Assembly: GCA_000961765.1 (NCBI GenBank)
Contig: LADT01000053.1
Coordinates: 215,223-279,222 of the forward strand
Length of the DNA stretch: 64,000 nucleotides
DNA from: Clostridiaceae bacterium BRH_c20a
GTDB lineage: Bacteria > Bacillota > Peptococcia > Peptococcales > BICA1-8
Reading direction: 5' to 3'
In this document: positions 35,866-44,511 of the stretch, piece by piece
How positions within the stretch are numbered: the first letter of the stretch is position 1
Layout: each line of letters begins with the position of its first letter
The notes under the pieces: generated by a model
What the model was told of the DNA's origin: nothing
Seen by the model: the letters and a program-made list of their open reading frames with translations, nothing else
Database searches by the model: none
Made by a program: the position numbers and the translations under genes

Positions 35866-36169
35866 AAAGTCTCTCTGTTTCCTCTGACTCTTTAGCATTC
35901 TTAATATCATCAATTTTCTGCTTTAATCCGGCGATAATTAGTTGCGCAGCTATGACCTTCCCACACAACTCACTTACCGGGCTTTCGGGATTTTCTTTAT
36001 CCAATTCAAATACTTTCTTTCCAATTTCCGTATATAGCTTTTCTATCTGCTTCTCCTGATCAGAAACTTGAGAATTAAGTTTAGTGGTCTCCGCAAGGTC
36101 CTTTGCTTTAGCTGCAGTTGCACCTGCCGCTGACCCAATTTTTTTACCTATATCATTAAAAAATGCCAT
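35864..36169 (-). CDS. Small coiled-coil protein of the zinc-ribbon cluster
   Basis: This 101-residue acidic/basic mixed helical protein starts MAFFNDIGKKIGSAAGATAA. A coiled coil spans about 30-95 (SDQEKQIEKLYTEIGKKVFE and LIIAGLKQKIDDIKNAKESE). No signal peptide or zinc ligands. The helical hairpin resembles the coiled-coil half of the zinc-ribbon protein at 27855, as if that protein were this one plus two ribbons. An AAAGGATG region precedes the ATG. The function is unknown. Confidence 0.8.
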   Translation of the reverse strand: MAFFNDIGKKIGSAAGATAAKAKDLAETTKLNSQVSDQEKQIEKLYTEIGKKVFELDKENPESPVSELCGKVIAAQLIIAGLKQKIDDIKNAKESEETERL

Positions 36170-36205
36170 ACCCTACACATCCTTTCATTTTAACACCGCT
36201 AACGG

Positions 36206-36871
36206 CTATACCCTTGTACCGCACTCTCCGCAGAATTTTACTCCCTTAGCCACCTGGTTACCACACTCCGAACATATATTCATGGAAAGATTAGCACCAC
36301 AATTGTTGCAGAATTTACCCTCGCCGGAGGGCTTACCACAAACAGGGCATTTAATAGTTTTGCTCTCGATTTTGCCGCTGAAAACCTCTGCTGCTTCAGC
36401 CTTTTCTTCAATTTCCCGGACCATTCTGCTTGCTTTAGATTTGGCTACTGTTACATTTTCACGGGGAGCACAATCTACGCATAGGTCTTCGTCCTCATTA
36501 TAATCAGCATCACAAATCCATTGCCGGCAGCCATGACACCGGTGAAAATGCTGCTGGGCTTCATTTTGTGCTCTTTGAAAGGCTTGCTCATGTTCTTTCT
36601 GCCATTCGGGACTCATTCCGGTGAACCGCTCTGAAAGAACATCACTGCCATGTCCTGCACTCCAAGCCATGTTGCCAATGGCACCGCCAAATAACCCCCC
36701 TAAAACACTGGCACCACCGGAAATACTCCGAAGTAAAGAACCTTTTTTATATGTTTCTGACTCATTAAATGAAGATTTAAAGCCATCATTACATAGGTCA
36801 CAGTAGAAGGTAAACTGAAAACCTGCTTCAGTACTATTATCCTCATAGTTTCGTGTGAAGGCTTTTAACAT
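36206..36871 (-). CDS. Multi-zinc-ribbon protein (long paralogue)
   Basis: In this 221-residue protein the N-terminal module (about 1-120) has CDLC (C24, C27), then HFHRCHGCRQWIC and LCVDC. A linker (about 125-165) leads to two classic zinc ribbons (KCPVCGKPSGEGKFCNNCG and ICSECGNQVAKGVKFCGECG). A glycine-rich stretch (SGGASVLGGLFGGAIGNMAW) between the first cysteines could insert into a membrane. It is paralogous over its first half to the gene at 38406. AGGAG is upstream of ATG in AGGAGTGACCACCT. It is part of the co-directional cluster with the VWA lipoprotein. The function is unknown. Confidence 0.87.
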   Translation of the reverse strand: MLKAFTRNYEDNSTEAGFQFTFYCDLCNDGFKSSFNESETYKKGSLLRSISGGASVLGGLFGGAIGNMAWSAGHGSDVLSERFTGMSPEWQKEHEQAFQRAQNEAQQHFHRCHGCRQWICDADYNEDEDLCVDCAPRENVTVAKSKASRMVREIEEKAEAAEVFSGKIESKTIKCPVCGKPSGEGKFCNNCGANLSMNICSECGNQVAKGVKFCGECGTRV

Positions 36872-36877
36872 AGGTGG

Positions 36878-37210
36878 TCACTCCTTCTTTAGACTTTTCC
36901 CGCATGCTGTACATTTCTTATTTTCAAAAAACTGCATACTGCCACACCTTTTGTTGGGGCATTGCACCATAAAATCATGACCGCAATGCTCACATTTATC
37001 CTGCACAAATGTTCTTTTTTCGCATTTGGAACAGGTAATATACAAAGGCCTGCCGCAGCCTGCACAAAGCACATCACCTCTATTGACCTGATAGAGACAG
37101 GTGGGACAGCTATCTACAAATGGGCTTCTACTGCCGCACTTAGGGCAAAACAAAGCATCACGGTTAATGAACGCACCACAGTGCTTACAGGGTTGTTTAT
37201 AGGATGCCAT
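36878..37210 (-). CDS. Double zinc-ribbon protein
   Basis: This 110-residue protein is almost entirely zinc ligands. CKHCGAFINRDALFCPKCGS, CPTCLYQVNRGDVLCAGCG, CSKCEKRTFVQDKCEHCGH and CPNKRCGSMQFF...CTACG form two double-ribbon units. No enzymatic motif, signal or TM segment. It is 6 bp upstream of the multi-zinc-ribbon gene, with an AGGTTGGTGAACCT site before the ATG. A scaffold or nucleic-acid/protein adaptor role is typical of such proteins, but nothing specific can be said. Confidence 0.87.
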   Translation of the reverse strand: MASYKQPCKHCGAFINRDALFCPKCGSRSPFVDSCPTCLYQVNRGDVLCAGCGRPLYITCSKCEKRTFVQDKCEHCGHDFMVQCPNKRCGSMQFFENKKCTACGKSLKKE

Positions 37211-37229
37211 AGGTTCACCAACCTTTTAT

Positions 37230-37729
37230 CTAATTTTCATTTTTAGCAGTAATAATTGTCAGAGTCTTGCTTTCAATATCATAAGACAGTTGCACAAGGA
37301 AGCCCTTGGCATTTTCACCACCAAAAGAAACGGCATCCTCCGCTTTCATTTCAAAAACATTTTCGGTAAAATCTTTTTTGATATCATCACAGTAGTTTTC
37401 AAAATCTTTTTTCTCTACTTCTTCTACTATAATCATTCCTGAACCATCACCATTATCCACTACACCAGAGACAGTGCCACTCTTAAATTCGGGGATATCG
37501 GTTTTTGGCCAGTCGGTGCCTCCAATATTAATCTCTCCACCTTCTCATTCTTGATAGTAATCTTTCCTCCATCAATATCTACTTTAGTATCCTTGTCACC
37601 AGATGCACTTTCAATTACCTTTTCTGCAATTTTCTCACCTACTTTTTGTTCAATCTTTTCTTTCACACCACAGCCTGTAAGTGAGAAAACAAATAGTAAT
37701 AAAAGAAGTAAAACTAGCATTTTTTTCAT
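37230..37729 (-). pseudogene. Lipoprotein gene interrupted by a single-base frameshift
   Basis: The 5' part (ATG at 37729, GGAGG six bases upstream) encodes a lipoprotein signal (MKKMLVLLLLLLFVFSLTGC) and KVDIDGGKITIKNEK. The frame then breaks near 37538-37543 (GAGAAGGTGGAG); adding one base there continues as GGEINIGGTDWPKTDIPEFK and joins an open frame to the stop at 37230 (EVEKKDFENYCDDIKKDF, LTIITAKNEN). The joined product would be about 166 residues. The break could be real decay, a sequencing error or, less likely, programmed shifting. The domain is not recognised. Confidence 0.8.
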
Positions 37730-37783
37730 GTTTTTCCTCCCTATGATTTTTTGGAAATTACTACAGACGCACAATGCGCGCCC

Positions 37784-38170
37784 CTACTTTAAAATGTTGT
37801 ATTTGCCGAATATTGGTAAGCGTTTTGCTTTGCCGCCGAAACCATTGATTAAACCCATAATACCTATAATCAATATACCAATGGCATAAAGTGGCATTAT
37901 CATCCAGCCAATAATTGGAATCATTCCTAATACGATATTACCTACAATGGCAACAATGAAAAGCAGCAAACCTTGATTTGCATGGAACTTTGCATATTTT
38001 GACTCTGGGCAAACAATGAGCGGTAAGAAAAATATTAAATAGGCAAGACCTGCCATAGTTTTGTTTTTCTCAATGTCAGTAGCTTCAAAGATGTCTGGGA
38101 TTACCTCTTGGTTTACACCCTGTGTGTTTTGTGTCTCTTGATTTTGGAAATCTTTATTTAATTCAGTCAT
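37784..38170 (-). CDS. DUF4870-like small membrane protein
   Basis: In this 128-residue protein a polar N-terminus (about 1-35) is followed by KTMAGLAYLIFFLPLIVC, a conserved-looking KFHANQGLLLFIVAIVG and LGMIPIIGWMIMPLYAIGIL, giving three to four TM helices. This matches the DUF4870/Tic20-like group of small membrane proteins with an H-x-x-Q loop. The ATG at 38170 is preferred, with GGAGG eight bases upstream; an ATG 15 bases earlier overlaps the ribosome site. It is in the zinc-ribbon cluster. Confidence 0.8.
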   Translation of the reverse strand: MTELNKDFQNQETQNTQGVNQEVIPDIFEATDIEKNKTMAGLAYLIFFLPLIVCPESKYAKFHANQGLLLFIVAIVGNIVLGMIPIIGWMIMPLYAIGILIIGIMGLINGFGGKAKRLPIFGKYNILK

Positions 38171-38204
38171 TTTAAAATCCTCCATTCGTTTTTTTATTTG
38201 GGGT

Positions 38205-38412
38205 AACTATCTTGCGTCTGATTTACTTCTGAGTAAGATTACGGGTCTGACATAAACTTAATGGTCTAGCTTGTTAGTCCGACACTACTTCTGTGCAATA
38301 CTCTTGCGTCTGACAGTTAACTTTTATTGGCCAGCTTCCAGCTCCAATAGATAATCAATCTGTACTTTAACCTTAATCTAGCGAAGCGGAATCTTAATCC
38401 TAATCCTAATCT
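38205..38412. repeat. GCGTCTGAC-type units, then TTAATCC hexamers
   Basis: Four or five forward units (38212-38325) are followed by CTTTAACCTTAATCTAGCG, AAGCGGAATC and CCTAATCCTAAT runs that reach the stop of the zinc-ribbon gene at 38406. The block lies between two genes of the zinc-ribbon cluster. Confidence 0.8.
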
Positions 38413-38744
38413 TCTTTCACTTTCACACTGCTCTTAGTGCAGATTGAACATTTACCCTCTTCTTCTGAAAAGTCATCATCACAGACCCATCTTTTACAGA
38501 CTGTGCAGCGGTTGAAGTGAAACATTCCTTCCCGGTTTGCTCTTTCAAAAGCGTCCTTATGTTCGCTTTTCCATAATGAAGAAGTTGTTCCAAGAAGTCT
38601 TCTCCAACAGCTTTTTTGTTTCCCTTGACTAAATGTAATTGGTATACTTTTCCACTTTTTTTCACAGATGTCACAATAGAATGTAAACTCAAACTCATCT
38701 TCTGTTGAATCATCGGTGCACCTTTTGGTAAAAGCTTGAAGCAT
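38406..38744 (-). CDS. Short zinc-ribbon paralogue
   Basis: This 112-residue protein matches the N-terminal half of the gene at 36206: MLQAFTKRCTDDSTEDEFEF, FYCDICEKKW, then HFNRCTVCKRWVC and CSIC. It lacks the two C-terminal ribbons and the glycine-rich stretch. The ATG at 38744 has AAGGGG upstream. It is the first gene of the leftward zinc-ribbon/VWA cluster and is divergent from the solute-binding-protein gene. The function is unknown. Confidence 0.83.
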   Translation of the reverse strand: MLQAFTKRCTDDSTEDEFEFTFYCDICEKKWKSIPITFSQGKQKSCWRRLLGTTSSLWKSEHKDAFERANREGMFHFNRCTVCKRWVCDDDFSEEEGKCSICTKSSVKVKED

Positions 38745-38774
38745 AAATATCAGCCCCTTCTTTCGACACCTCAC

Positions 38775-39063
38775 TTTTCTAAAGTTAAATTTAACCTCCT
38801 TTCTTTTGGCACCTTGCTCTTTGCAACTTTATTGTGCCTACTAATTCTCGTTTTGTAATCACCTTTGGGGTGATTATAAGCAAAAAGACAGGGGTGATTT
38901 TGGGGTGATTAAGCGTAATGAATGCCTTTTCCTTATTTTCTGGAATTTCCAAACAATACATGTTATAATATGGAAGGTAAGCATTGGATTACATAAAAAA
39001 ATGATTATAGTCATATCTTTAGATATTCTAGTTGGACGTGTAATAAATGTATGGAGGCTAGTG
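38775..39063. promoter_or_regulatory. Regulatory region between the divergent zinc-ribbon and solute-binding genes
   Basis: AATCACC-tttg-GGGTGATT (38858-38875) is an inverted repeat; GGGGTGATT recurs directly at 38891 and 38902. TGTTATAAT (38961-38969) is an extended -10. The spaced direct and inverted copies look like operator sites, perhaps for the downstream LuxR regulator. Confidence 0.5.
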
Positions 39064-40449
39064 ATGATAAAAAAACACATTATGGTTTTTATCTTTTTGG
39101 TATTCGTAATATTCAGTTTTTTTATTGGCTGTCAAAGCGATAATGGATTTCGTCCTAAAAATCCCGTCACCCTAACTCTTTGGCATAATTATGGTGGCCA
39201 GATGAAAAATACCATGGATGAAATGGTTGACCAATTCAACGATACTATTGGAGCAGAAAAAGGTGTAATTCTTAGTGTTACTTCTATTTCTGGTTCTGCC
39301 ACCCTACATGAAAAACTAACTATGGCAGCAAACGGGGATCCGGGCGCACCACAGCTTCCAGATATTACTACCGCTTACCCTAAGACGGCACTTATCCTCG
39401 CTGAAAAAGGCTTACTTGCCGATATCCAAGAGCAATTCACCGCAAAAGAACTTTCGGCATATGTTCCTCGATTTCTAGAAGAGGGCCGACTGACAGAGGG
39501 TAAGCTATACGTATTTCCAACAGCAAAGTCAACTGAGGTTTTATTTGTAAACACAACAATTTTTAATAGGTTCGTACAGGCGACAGGTGTTAGTTTTGAA
39601 GATTTAAAAACCTTTGAGGGAATTATCAAGGCAGCATCCAAATATTATGAATGGACGGACAACCAAACTCCCAACATAAATAATGACGGCAAGACCTTTT
39701 TTATGCCTGATTCACTTTTCAATCTTGCACAGGTTGGATATAAGCAGTTAGGAGATAACTTTCTAAAAGATAGTAAACCTGATTTTTCCTCGCCTGCATT
39801 TTCTAAGGTGTGGGATTGCTTTTATGAGCCAGCAGTTCGAGGGCAAGTTGCCATTTTTGACGGATATGCCGCTGACCTTGCAAAAACTGGTGATATTATC
39901 TGTACCACCGGTTCCACGGCAGGGGTGCTTTTTTTTCCGCCTACTGTTACATATTCTGATAACACAACAGAACCTGTAGAATATGCCATACTGCCTTATC
40001 CTACCTTTCTGGGAGGAAAAAAAATTGCCCTCCAACGGGGTAGTGGTATGTGTGTCATTAAATCTACAAACGAAAAAGAGTATGCTGCAGGAATCTTTCT
40101 AAAATGGTTTACCGAACCCTCACAAAACCTACGTTTTGTGTCTTCGACCGGCTATCTCCCTGTAACAAAAGAAGCTTTTGGAAATGTAATGGCCAAAGAA
40201 ATCGAGAACATTTCCAATATAAATATAAAAAAACTCCTTAATACCGCAATTGAAATGCATGAAGAATACGATTTTTATATCCCCCCTTTATTTGAGGATT
40301 TTGATAAGTTAGGAAAAGAATATGAAAATAAAATGAAAAAAATCGCTTCTGAGTCAAGGGAGGAATATCTAAAACTTTTGAGTGATGTTGATACTAATAC
40401 AGCTTTCGAGAAGGTATCTAAAGGTGTTTTTGAAGAATTTACAAGGTAA
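39064..40449 (+). CDS. Extracellular solute-binding lipoprotein (family 1)
   Basis: This 461-residue lipoprotein has signal MIKKHIMVFIFLVFVIFSFF followed by IGC (C23), then a typical family-1 binding protein core: VTLTLWHNYGGQMKNTMDEM, PDITTAYPKTALILAEKGLL, and the late ILPYPTFLGGKKIALQRGSG. Carbohydrate or polyol ligands are usual. The ATG at 39064 has GGAGG six bases upstream; longer in-frame starts lack a site. No permease or ATPase gene adjoins. The next gene is a membrane-anchored LuxR regulator, so a sensing rather than transport role is plausible. Confidence 0.92.
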   Translation: MIKKHIMVFIFLVFVIFSFFIGCQSDNGFRPKNPVTLTLWHNYGGQMKNTMDEMVDQFNDTIGAEKGVILSVTSISGSATLHEKLTMAANGDPGAPQLPDITTAYPKTALILAEKGLLADIQEQFTAKELSAYVPRFLEEGRLTEGKLYVFPTAKSTEVLFVNTTIFNRFVQATGVSFEDLKTFEGIIKAASKYYEWTDNQTPNINNDGKTFFMPDSLFNLAQVGYKQLGDNFLKDSKPDFSSPAFSKVWDCFYEPAVRGQVAIFDGYAADLAKTGDIICTTGSTAGVLFFPPTVTYSDNTTEPVEYAILPYPTFLGGKKIALQRGSGMCVIKSTNEKEYAAGIFLKWFTEPSQNLRFVSSTGYLPVTKEAFGNVMAKEIENISNINIKKLLNTAIEMHEEYDFYIPPLFEDFDKLGKEYENKMKKIASESREEYLKLLSDVDTNTAFEKVSKGVFEEFTR

Positions 40450-40463
40450 TAGGGCACATCTAT

Positions 40464-40522
<59 letters not shown>

Positions 40523-40545
40523 AAAGATTCTAACTCTTTTTCTTT

Positions 40546-40588
40546 AAACCGTGTTCATCCGTGTGCCCGAAGGGCCCGTGGTTAAATA
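40546..40588 (+). repeat. 40-bp GC-rich element, shorter hairpin variant
   Basis: ACCGTGTTCATCCGTGTGCC, then CGAAGGGCCCGTGGTTAAAT. The GCCCCGGAGGGGC hairpin is reduced to GCCCGAAGGGC. Confidence 0.85.
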
Positions 40589-40609
40589 CTATTTTTTGTT
40601 TCCTACATC

Positions 40610-42238
40610 TTGAATGGATGTGAGAGCTTGCTCCCTATAAAAAAATTAAATCTTATAAAACAAGAATGGACAAAAGCAGGCGCATTGGGATTATCCATGC
40701 GCCTGAGACTATTTCTCTTTTTAGTTGTTTTAATGGTTACGATGATTCTTGGAGTTATAGTTATTCTTTTGCTTACCGGCACATTTACAGCAGGATTAAA
40801 TGAAAGTAAAAAACTTTTTAAAAATGAACTTATCCATATTTCTGAGGATGTTTCTAAACAATATGGTCAACTTTCTGTCCAAGCAGTAGAACTTTCCAGG
40901 AATTTATCAATAAGCATAGAAAAAAAATTAAACCAAAAGGGACTTGATGTAACTGATTTACAAAGCCATCCTGAGATGTTGGAGGATTTGCTGGCAGGTG
41001 AATATGAGCAGGCCTTATTTTCTTTACAAAAGTCAAAAAGCAGTGGCGTATTTATGATTTTAAATGCTACCAAAAATGCAAAATTGGTGAACTCCGAAAA
41101 CTCTAGAGCAGGGCTGTTTATTAAAAACATGGAGCCCAATATTTTAAGCTCCTCCTCTCCTACCATCCTCCTTCTGCGGGGTTTCCCTAATATTGGTCGG
41201 AAAAACTTGATGCCACTACATGCTCAATGGAGTATGGAATTTGATATTAGTGATGCCCCCTACTATCAGCTTCCTATGGAACTAGCAGATAAGCAAACAC
41301 TACCGTTATCACGTCTGTATTACTGGAGTCCCGCCATAACTCTGCCGGGAACCAGTGAAGAAGTTATGCTCTGTTCTGTACCGCTGATTGACTCTTTAGG
41401 AAATGTGTTTGGCGTTTGTGGATTTGAAGTGAGCGCCATGCTTTTTAAACTAGCACATATGCCGGATAACAGTACATACACTCGAATTTTCTGTATGTTT
41501 GCTCCAATCTCAAAAAATGTTTTTGATACTTCTAATGCTTTGTTTTCCGGTGGCTATTCAACAAGAAAGAATATCCTGAATAATCAATTACTCCATATTA
41601 CAGAAGGCCGGAAATCCTTCTCCTCTTATAAAGAAGAGAACGGCAACTCCTTTGTAGGCTTTCATGTCCCTGTAAAGCTTTATCCCGAAGGTTCAGCTTT
41701 CTTTGATCAAAAATGGGCTGCGGCAGTGATGATACCAGCGGAAGACATAAGCGACGCTGTAATTAGTTTCAATTTACGCTTAGCCCTTATGTTTACTTTG
41801 CTGACGATTTTAGGAATCCTTATTTCGTTTTTCTTAAGCAGGCAATATATAAAGCCAATTACCCTAGGGCTAGATATTATTAAGTCAAACAACTTAAATG
41901 AAGGGGCAAAAACTAAAATTTTAGAAATAGATCAGCTTATTGAATTTCTCTTTTTAAAAAATGAGGAATTACTTAAAAAAGGTGATGAAGAGCAAGATTC
42001 TAGGGTATTTAACGAGTTTTTAAAAAATATAAAGAATCTTTCTCCGGCGGAACGTTCTGTTTTCAATCTCTATGTACAGCAATTTACTGCAAAAGAGATT
42101 GCAGGCATATTATGTCTTAGCATTAATACAATCAAAACCCATAATAAGCGCATTTATACAAAACTAAAGGTTACCTCCAGAGAGGAATTGCTTTTATATA
42201 TAAATATGCTCAAAGAGGCAGGCAAGGACTTTAAATAA
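40610..42238 (+). CDS. Membrane-anchored LuxR-type regulator with extracellular sensor region
   Basis: This 542-residue protein has TM1 (about 33-56, LRLFLFLVVLMVTMILGVIV), a large extracellular region (about 57-385, cache-like), TM2 (about 387-408, ALMFTLLTILGILISFFL), a short linker and a C-terminal LuxR helix-turn-helix (about 478-540, LSPAERSVFNLYVQQFTAKE, then IAGILCLSINTIKTHNKRIY). It is a one-component transmembrane regulator: ligand outside, DNA-binding inside. The start is uncertain: TTG at 40610 has no clear ribosome site, and ATG at 40697 begins MRLRLFLFL. The adjacent binding protein is a likely partner. Confidence 0.87.
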   Translation: MNGCESLLPIKKLNLIKQEWTKAGALGLSMRLRLFLFLVVLMVTMILGVIVILLLTGTFTAGLNESKKLFKNELIHISEDVSKQYGQLSVQAVELSRNLSISIEKKLNQKGLDVTDLQSHPEMLEDLLAGEYEQALFSLQKSKSSGVFMILNATKNAKLVNSENSRAGLFIKNMEPNILSSSSPTILLLRGFPNIGRKNLMPLHAQWSMEFDISDAPYYQLPMELADKQTLPLSRLYYWSPAITLPGTSEEVMLCSVPLIDSLGNVFGVCGFEVSAMLFKLAHMPDNSTYTRIFCMFAPISKNVFDTSNALFSGGYSTRKNILNNQLLHITEGRKSFSSYKEENGNSFVGFHVPVKLYPEGSAFFDQKWAAAVMIPAEDISDAVISFNLRLALMFTLLTILGILISFFLSRQYIKPITLGLDIIKSNNLNEGAKTKILEIDQLIEFLFLKNEELLKKGDEEQDSRVFNEFLKNIKNLSPAERSVFNLYVQQFTAKEIAGILCLSINTIKTHNKRIYTKLKVTSREELLLYINMLKEAGKDFK

Positions 42239-42241
42239 AAT

Positions 42242-44224
42242 TTATTTTTTCCTCAACTTGCTTTCAACCTCTGTCAAATTAGAAACTACTTCTGCCCCTG
42301 CTGGCAAAGCTCCCTGTACAAATTGTTCCCAGGGCTTATCTCTAAAGGGTTCCATGATAACTATTGCCCCCCGGTCATCCTTTGTTCTAATTAATCTACC
42401 ACACCCCTGCTTTAATTTGAGACCCATTTCCGGATAGTCCACCTCAGTCAGTGGATCTGCCCCTGCTTCCTTAGCCTCCCGGCGTCTCGCCTCAATCAAT
42501 GGATCCCGGGACGGGAAGGGTAATTGCCAAATGATAAGCATTGATAATGCTTCCCCGGGCACATCGATTCCCTCCCAAAATCCAGAGCCCACTAACACCG
42601 ATGAGACTACCTCACGAAATTTTTGCACTAAGTGGCCCCGTTCTCCTCTATCCTCCCATAAAACTTCAAAGGGGAAATGATAGTCTTTTAGACCCCTGCG
42701 AATGTTCCCAACTTCCGATGGGGAATTGGTAAGAACTAGAGCCCTTCCCCTAGACAATTCTAATAATGACACTAATATTTTAATAGCCTGAGCAAACCAT
42801 TTTTCTTGATCACTAACTGGAAAGCTTTCCGGCGTGTAAACTATAACCTGTTCTCTAAAATCAAAGGGACCTTCTACAGATGAGCTAGACCAATCGGTTA
42901 AGCCAAGCGTACGGGAAAGGTAACTAAAATCCCCTCCTGTACTTAGGGTTGCAGAGGAAAACACAACAGGTAAATTTTTTTGAAAAAGATTTGTCTTTAA
43001 CATTCCACTGAGATCCCGAGGAACCACCCAAAAGCTGCCATCTATTTTCGAAACCCAAATAATAGTATCTATTCCTTTATTTTTACACAACCTTTGCAAG
43101 GCTGCCATTACCCCTTCTATTCTCAAATCATATGCCTCAAGTAAAGTATCAGGGATAGTTTGGGTATGGAGTTCTTGTTCGGTTTGCATCTCTCCCTGCA
43201 AATATTCAAGAGCACGAAATAAAGTCTCTGCTGCTATCAATAATCCATCATTAATATCAACAGCAAGACGTTCAGTTAACTCATCTGGTATTACAGAATT
43301 TAGAAGGATTTCAAAAAATCTTTCTGTTGCCAAATCCAAGGCAACGGTAGTGGAAAGCAGGGCTGTTCTTGCTCCCTGAATATTTTCTATAAAAGAAACT
43401 ATGTACTCTAGATCTTCCTTTATTATCTGTCGGCCAGCCTGCATTGCCGCCGAAAGCATTATTTTATGTCCCTCGTCAAAAATCACCGCTGAATAAGCAG
43501 GAAGGAGAGGAAGTTTACCATCAGCAATTCGTTCATCTCGGGTCCATAGGTCATCAAAGAAAACTCCATGGTCCGATATTATTAAATCTCGAGCAGCTCG
43601 ATAATGCTCCTTCGCCTTGACAAGCTTACAGTAACCCCTGCTTGTACACATCTCACAAGGCATACCTTCATCCCATGCAACTTGCTGCCAGATGGGATCT
43701 GGTATGTTTGGTACCTCTGTACGCTCGCCCCGTTTAGTTACATCACTCCAACTAAGGATTTCCTCCATTGCCTCACTTTGTTTTTCAAAACGCAAACTTT
43801 TACAGCGGCTTACTCTAACATCACATATATACTGACGAGGGTCCTTTGCCATTCGTGCATCTATATCCATATCTAAGTAACGGGCTAGTTTATCAAGATC
43901 CCCATTGGGACCTACAAGCTGTTCCTGCAGTGCTGTTGAAGCACATGCAATCACAACCGCCTTACCTGTAAATCGTGCATATGCAACTGCTGTGAGTAAA
44001 TAGGCAAAGGTTTTCCCTGTACCTAATCCTGCTTCGGCAAAATGCACCTTTTTCTTACAGACTTTATCGGCAATCTGAAAGGCGGTATAAATTTGTTCCT
44101 CACGAACTTCATATCCTTGCTCAGGCAAAACTTCATAAAAAACCTGCCCAACCCATTTTGCCAGTTCTGCAGGAAAATCCTTTTTACCATCAAATTTAAA
44201 GGGGACTTTCTTATTTGCGCCCAC
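42242..44224 (-). CDS. DinG/XPD-type ATP-dependent DNA helicase
   Basis: This 660-residue superfamily 2 helicase has Walker A (AEAGLGTGKTFAYLL), four cysteines consistent with an Fe-S domain (YICDVRVSRC and CEMCTSRGYC), motif II FDEGHK, FSSATLSTGGDFSYL, LVLTNSPSEV, GSGFWEGIDVPGEAL and QGCGRLIRTKDDRGA. Its role is probably DNA repair or R-loop/replication-intermediate resolution. The GTG at 44224 is chosen because AGGAGG lies eight bases upstream; an ATG 33 bases earlier lacks one. It is convergent with the LuxR gene, leaving only 3 bp between stops. Confidence 0.92.
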   Translation of the reverse strand: MGANKKVPFKFDGKKDFPAELAKWVGQVFYEVLPEQGYEVREEQIYTAFQIADKVCKKKVHFAEAGLGTGKTFAYLLTAVAYARFTGKAVVIACASTALQEQLVGPNGDLDKLARYLDMDIDARMAKDPRQYICDVRVSRCKSLRFEKQSEAMEEILSWSDVTKRGERTEVPNIPDPIWQQVAWDEGMPCEMCTSRGYCKLVKAKEHYRAARDLIISDHGVFFDDLWTRDERIADGKLPLLPAYSAVIFDEGHKIMLSAAMQAGRQIIKEDLEYIVSFIENIQGARTALLSTTVALDLATERFFEILLNSVIPDELTERLAVDINDGLLIAAETLFRALEYLQGEMQTEQELHTQTIPDTLLEAYDLRIEGVMAALQRLCKNKGIDTIIWVSKIDGSFWVVPRDLSGMLKTNLFQKNLPVVFSSATLSTGGDFSYLSRTLGLTDWSSSSVEGPFDFREQVIVYTPESFPVSDQEKWFAQAIKILVSLLELSRGRALVLTNSPSEVGNIRRGLKDYHFPFEVLWEDRGERGHLVQKFREVVSSVLVGSGFWEGIDVPGEALSMLIIWQLPFPSRDPLIEARRREAKEAGADPLTEVDYPEMGLKLKQGCGRLIRTKDDRGAIVIMEPFRDKPWEQFVQGALPAGAEVVSNLTEVESKLRKK

Positions 44225-44498
44225 AGTATATCCCTCCTGTAATTTTTCCCATCGCAACAGAACAACTTATGGGATTAACCCCATTTTCTGCAAGCATCCA
44301 TTCTTGACATTCAATAGTATTTTGTGTTATTATTAAATATTGTAAATTTATGTTTGCATATTTAATCTATTTTATATTAATACTTGCCGTTTGTCAATTA
44401 TTAGCTCAAACCCCCTAATAATAAAACAGGGTGCACTATTGCACCCTGTTTTATTTTAGCATCCTTTTAGCATCCTTTTAGATCCTTTTAGCATCCTT
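44225..44498. terminator. Intergenic stretch with strong terminator at 44423-44452
   Basis: AAAACAGGGTGCA-ctat-TGCACCCTGTTTT has a 13-bp stem and TATTTT following, ending the GGDEF transcript on the minus strand. The rest is AT-rich without a gene. Confidence 0.85.
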
Positions 44499-44511
44499 TT
44501 AGCATCCTTTT
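44458..44511. repeat. 11-bp tandem repeat spanning a stop codon
   Basis: Five AGCATCCTTTT units (one shortened to AGATCCTTTT) lie at the 3' end of the GGDEF gene. The annotated stop (44499-44501) is inside the second unit counted in the direction of transcription. Confidence 0.95.
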
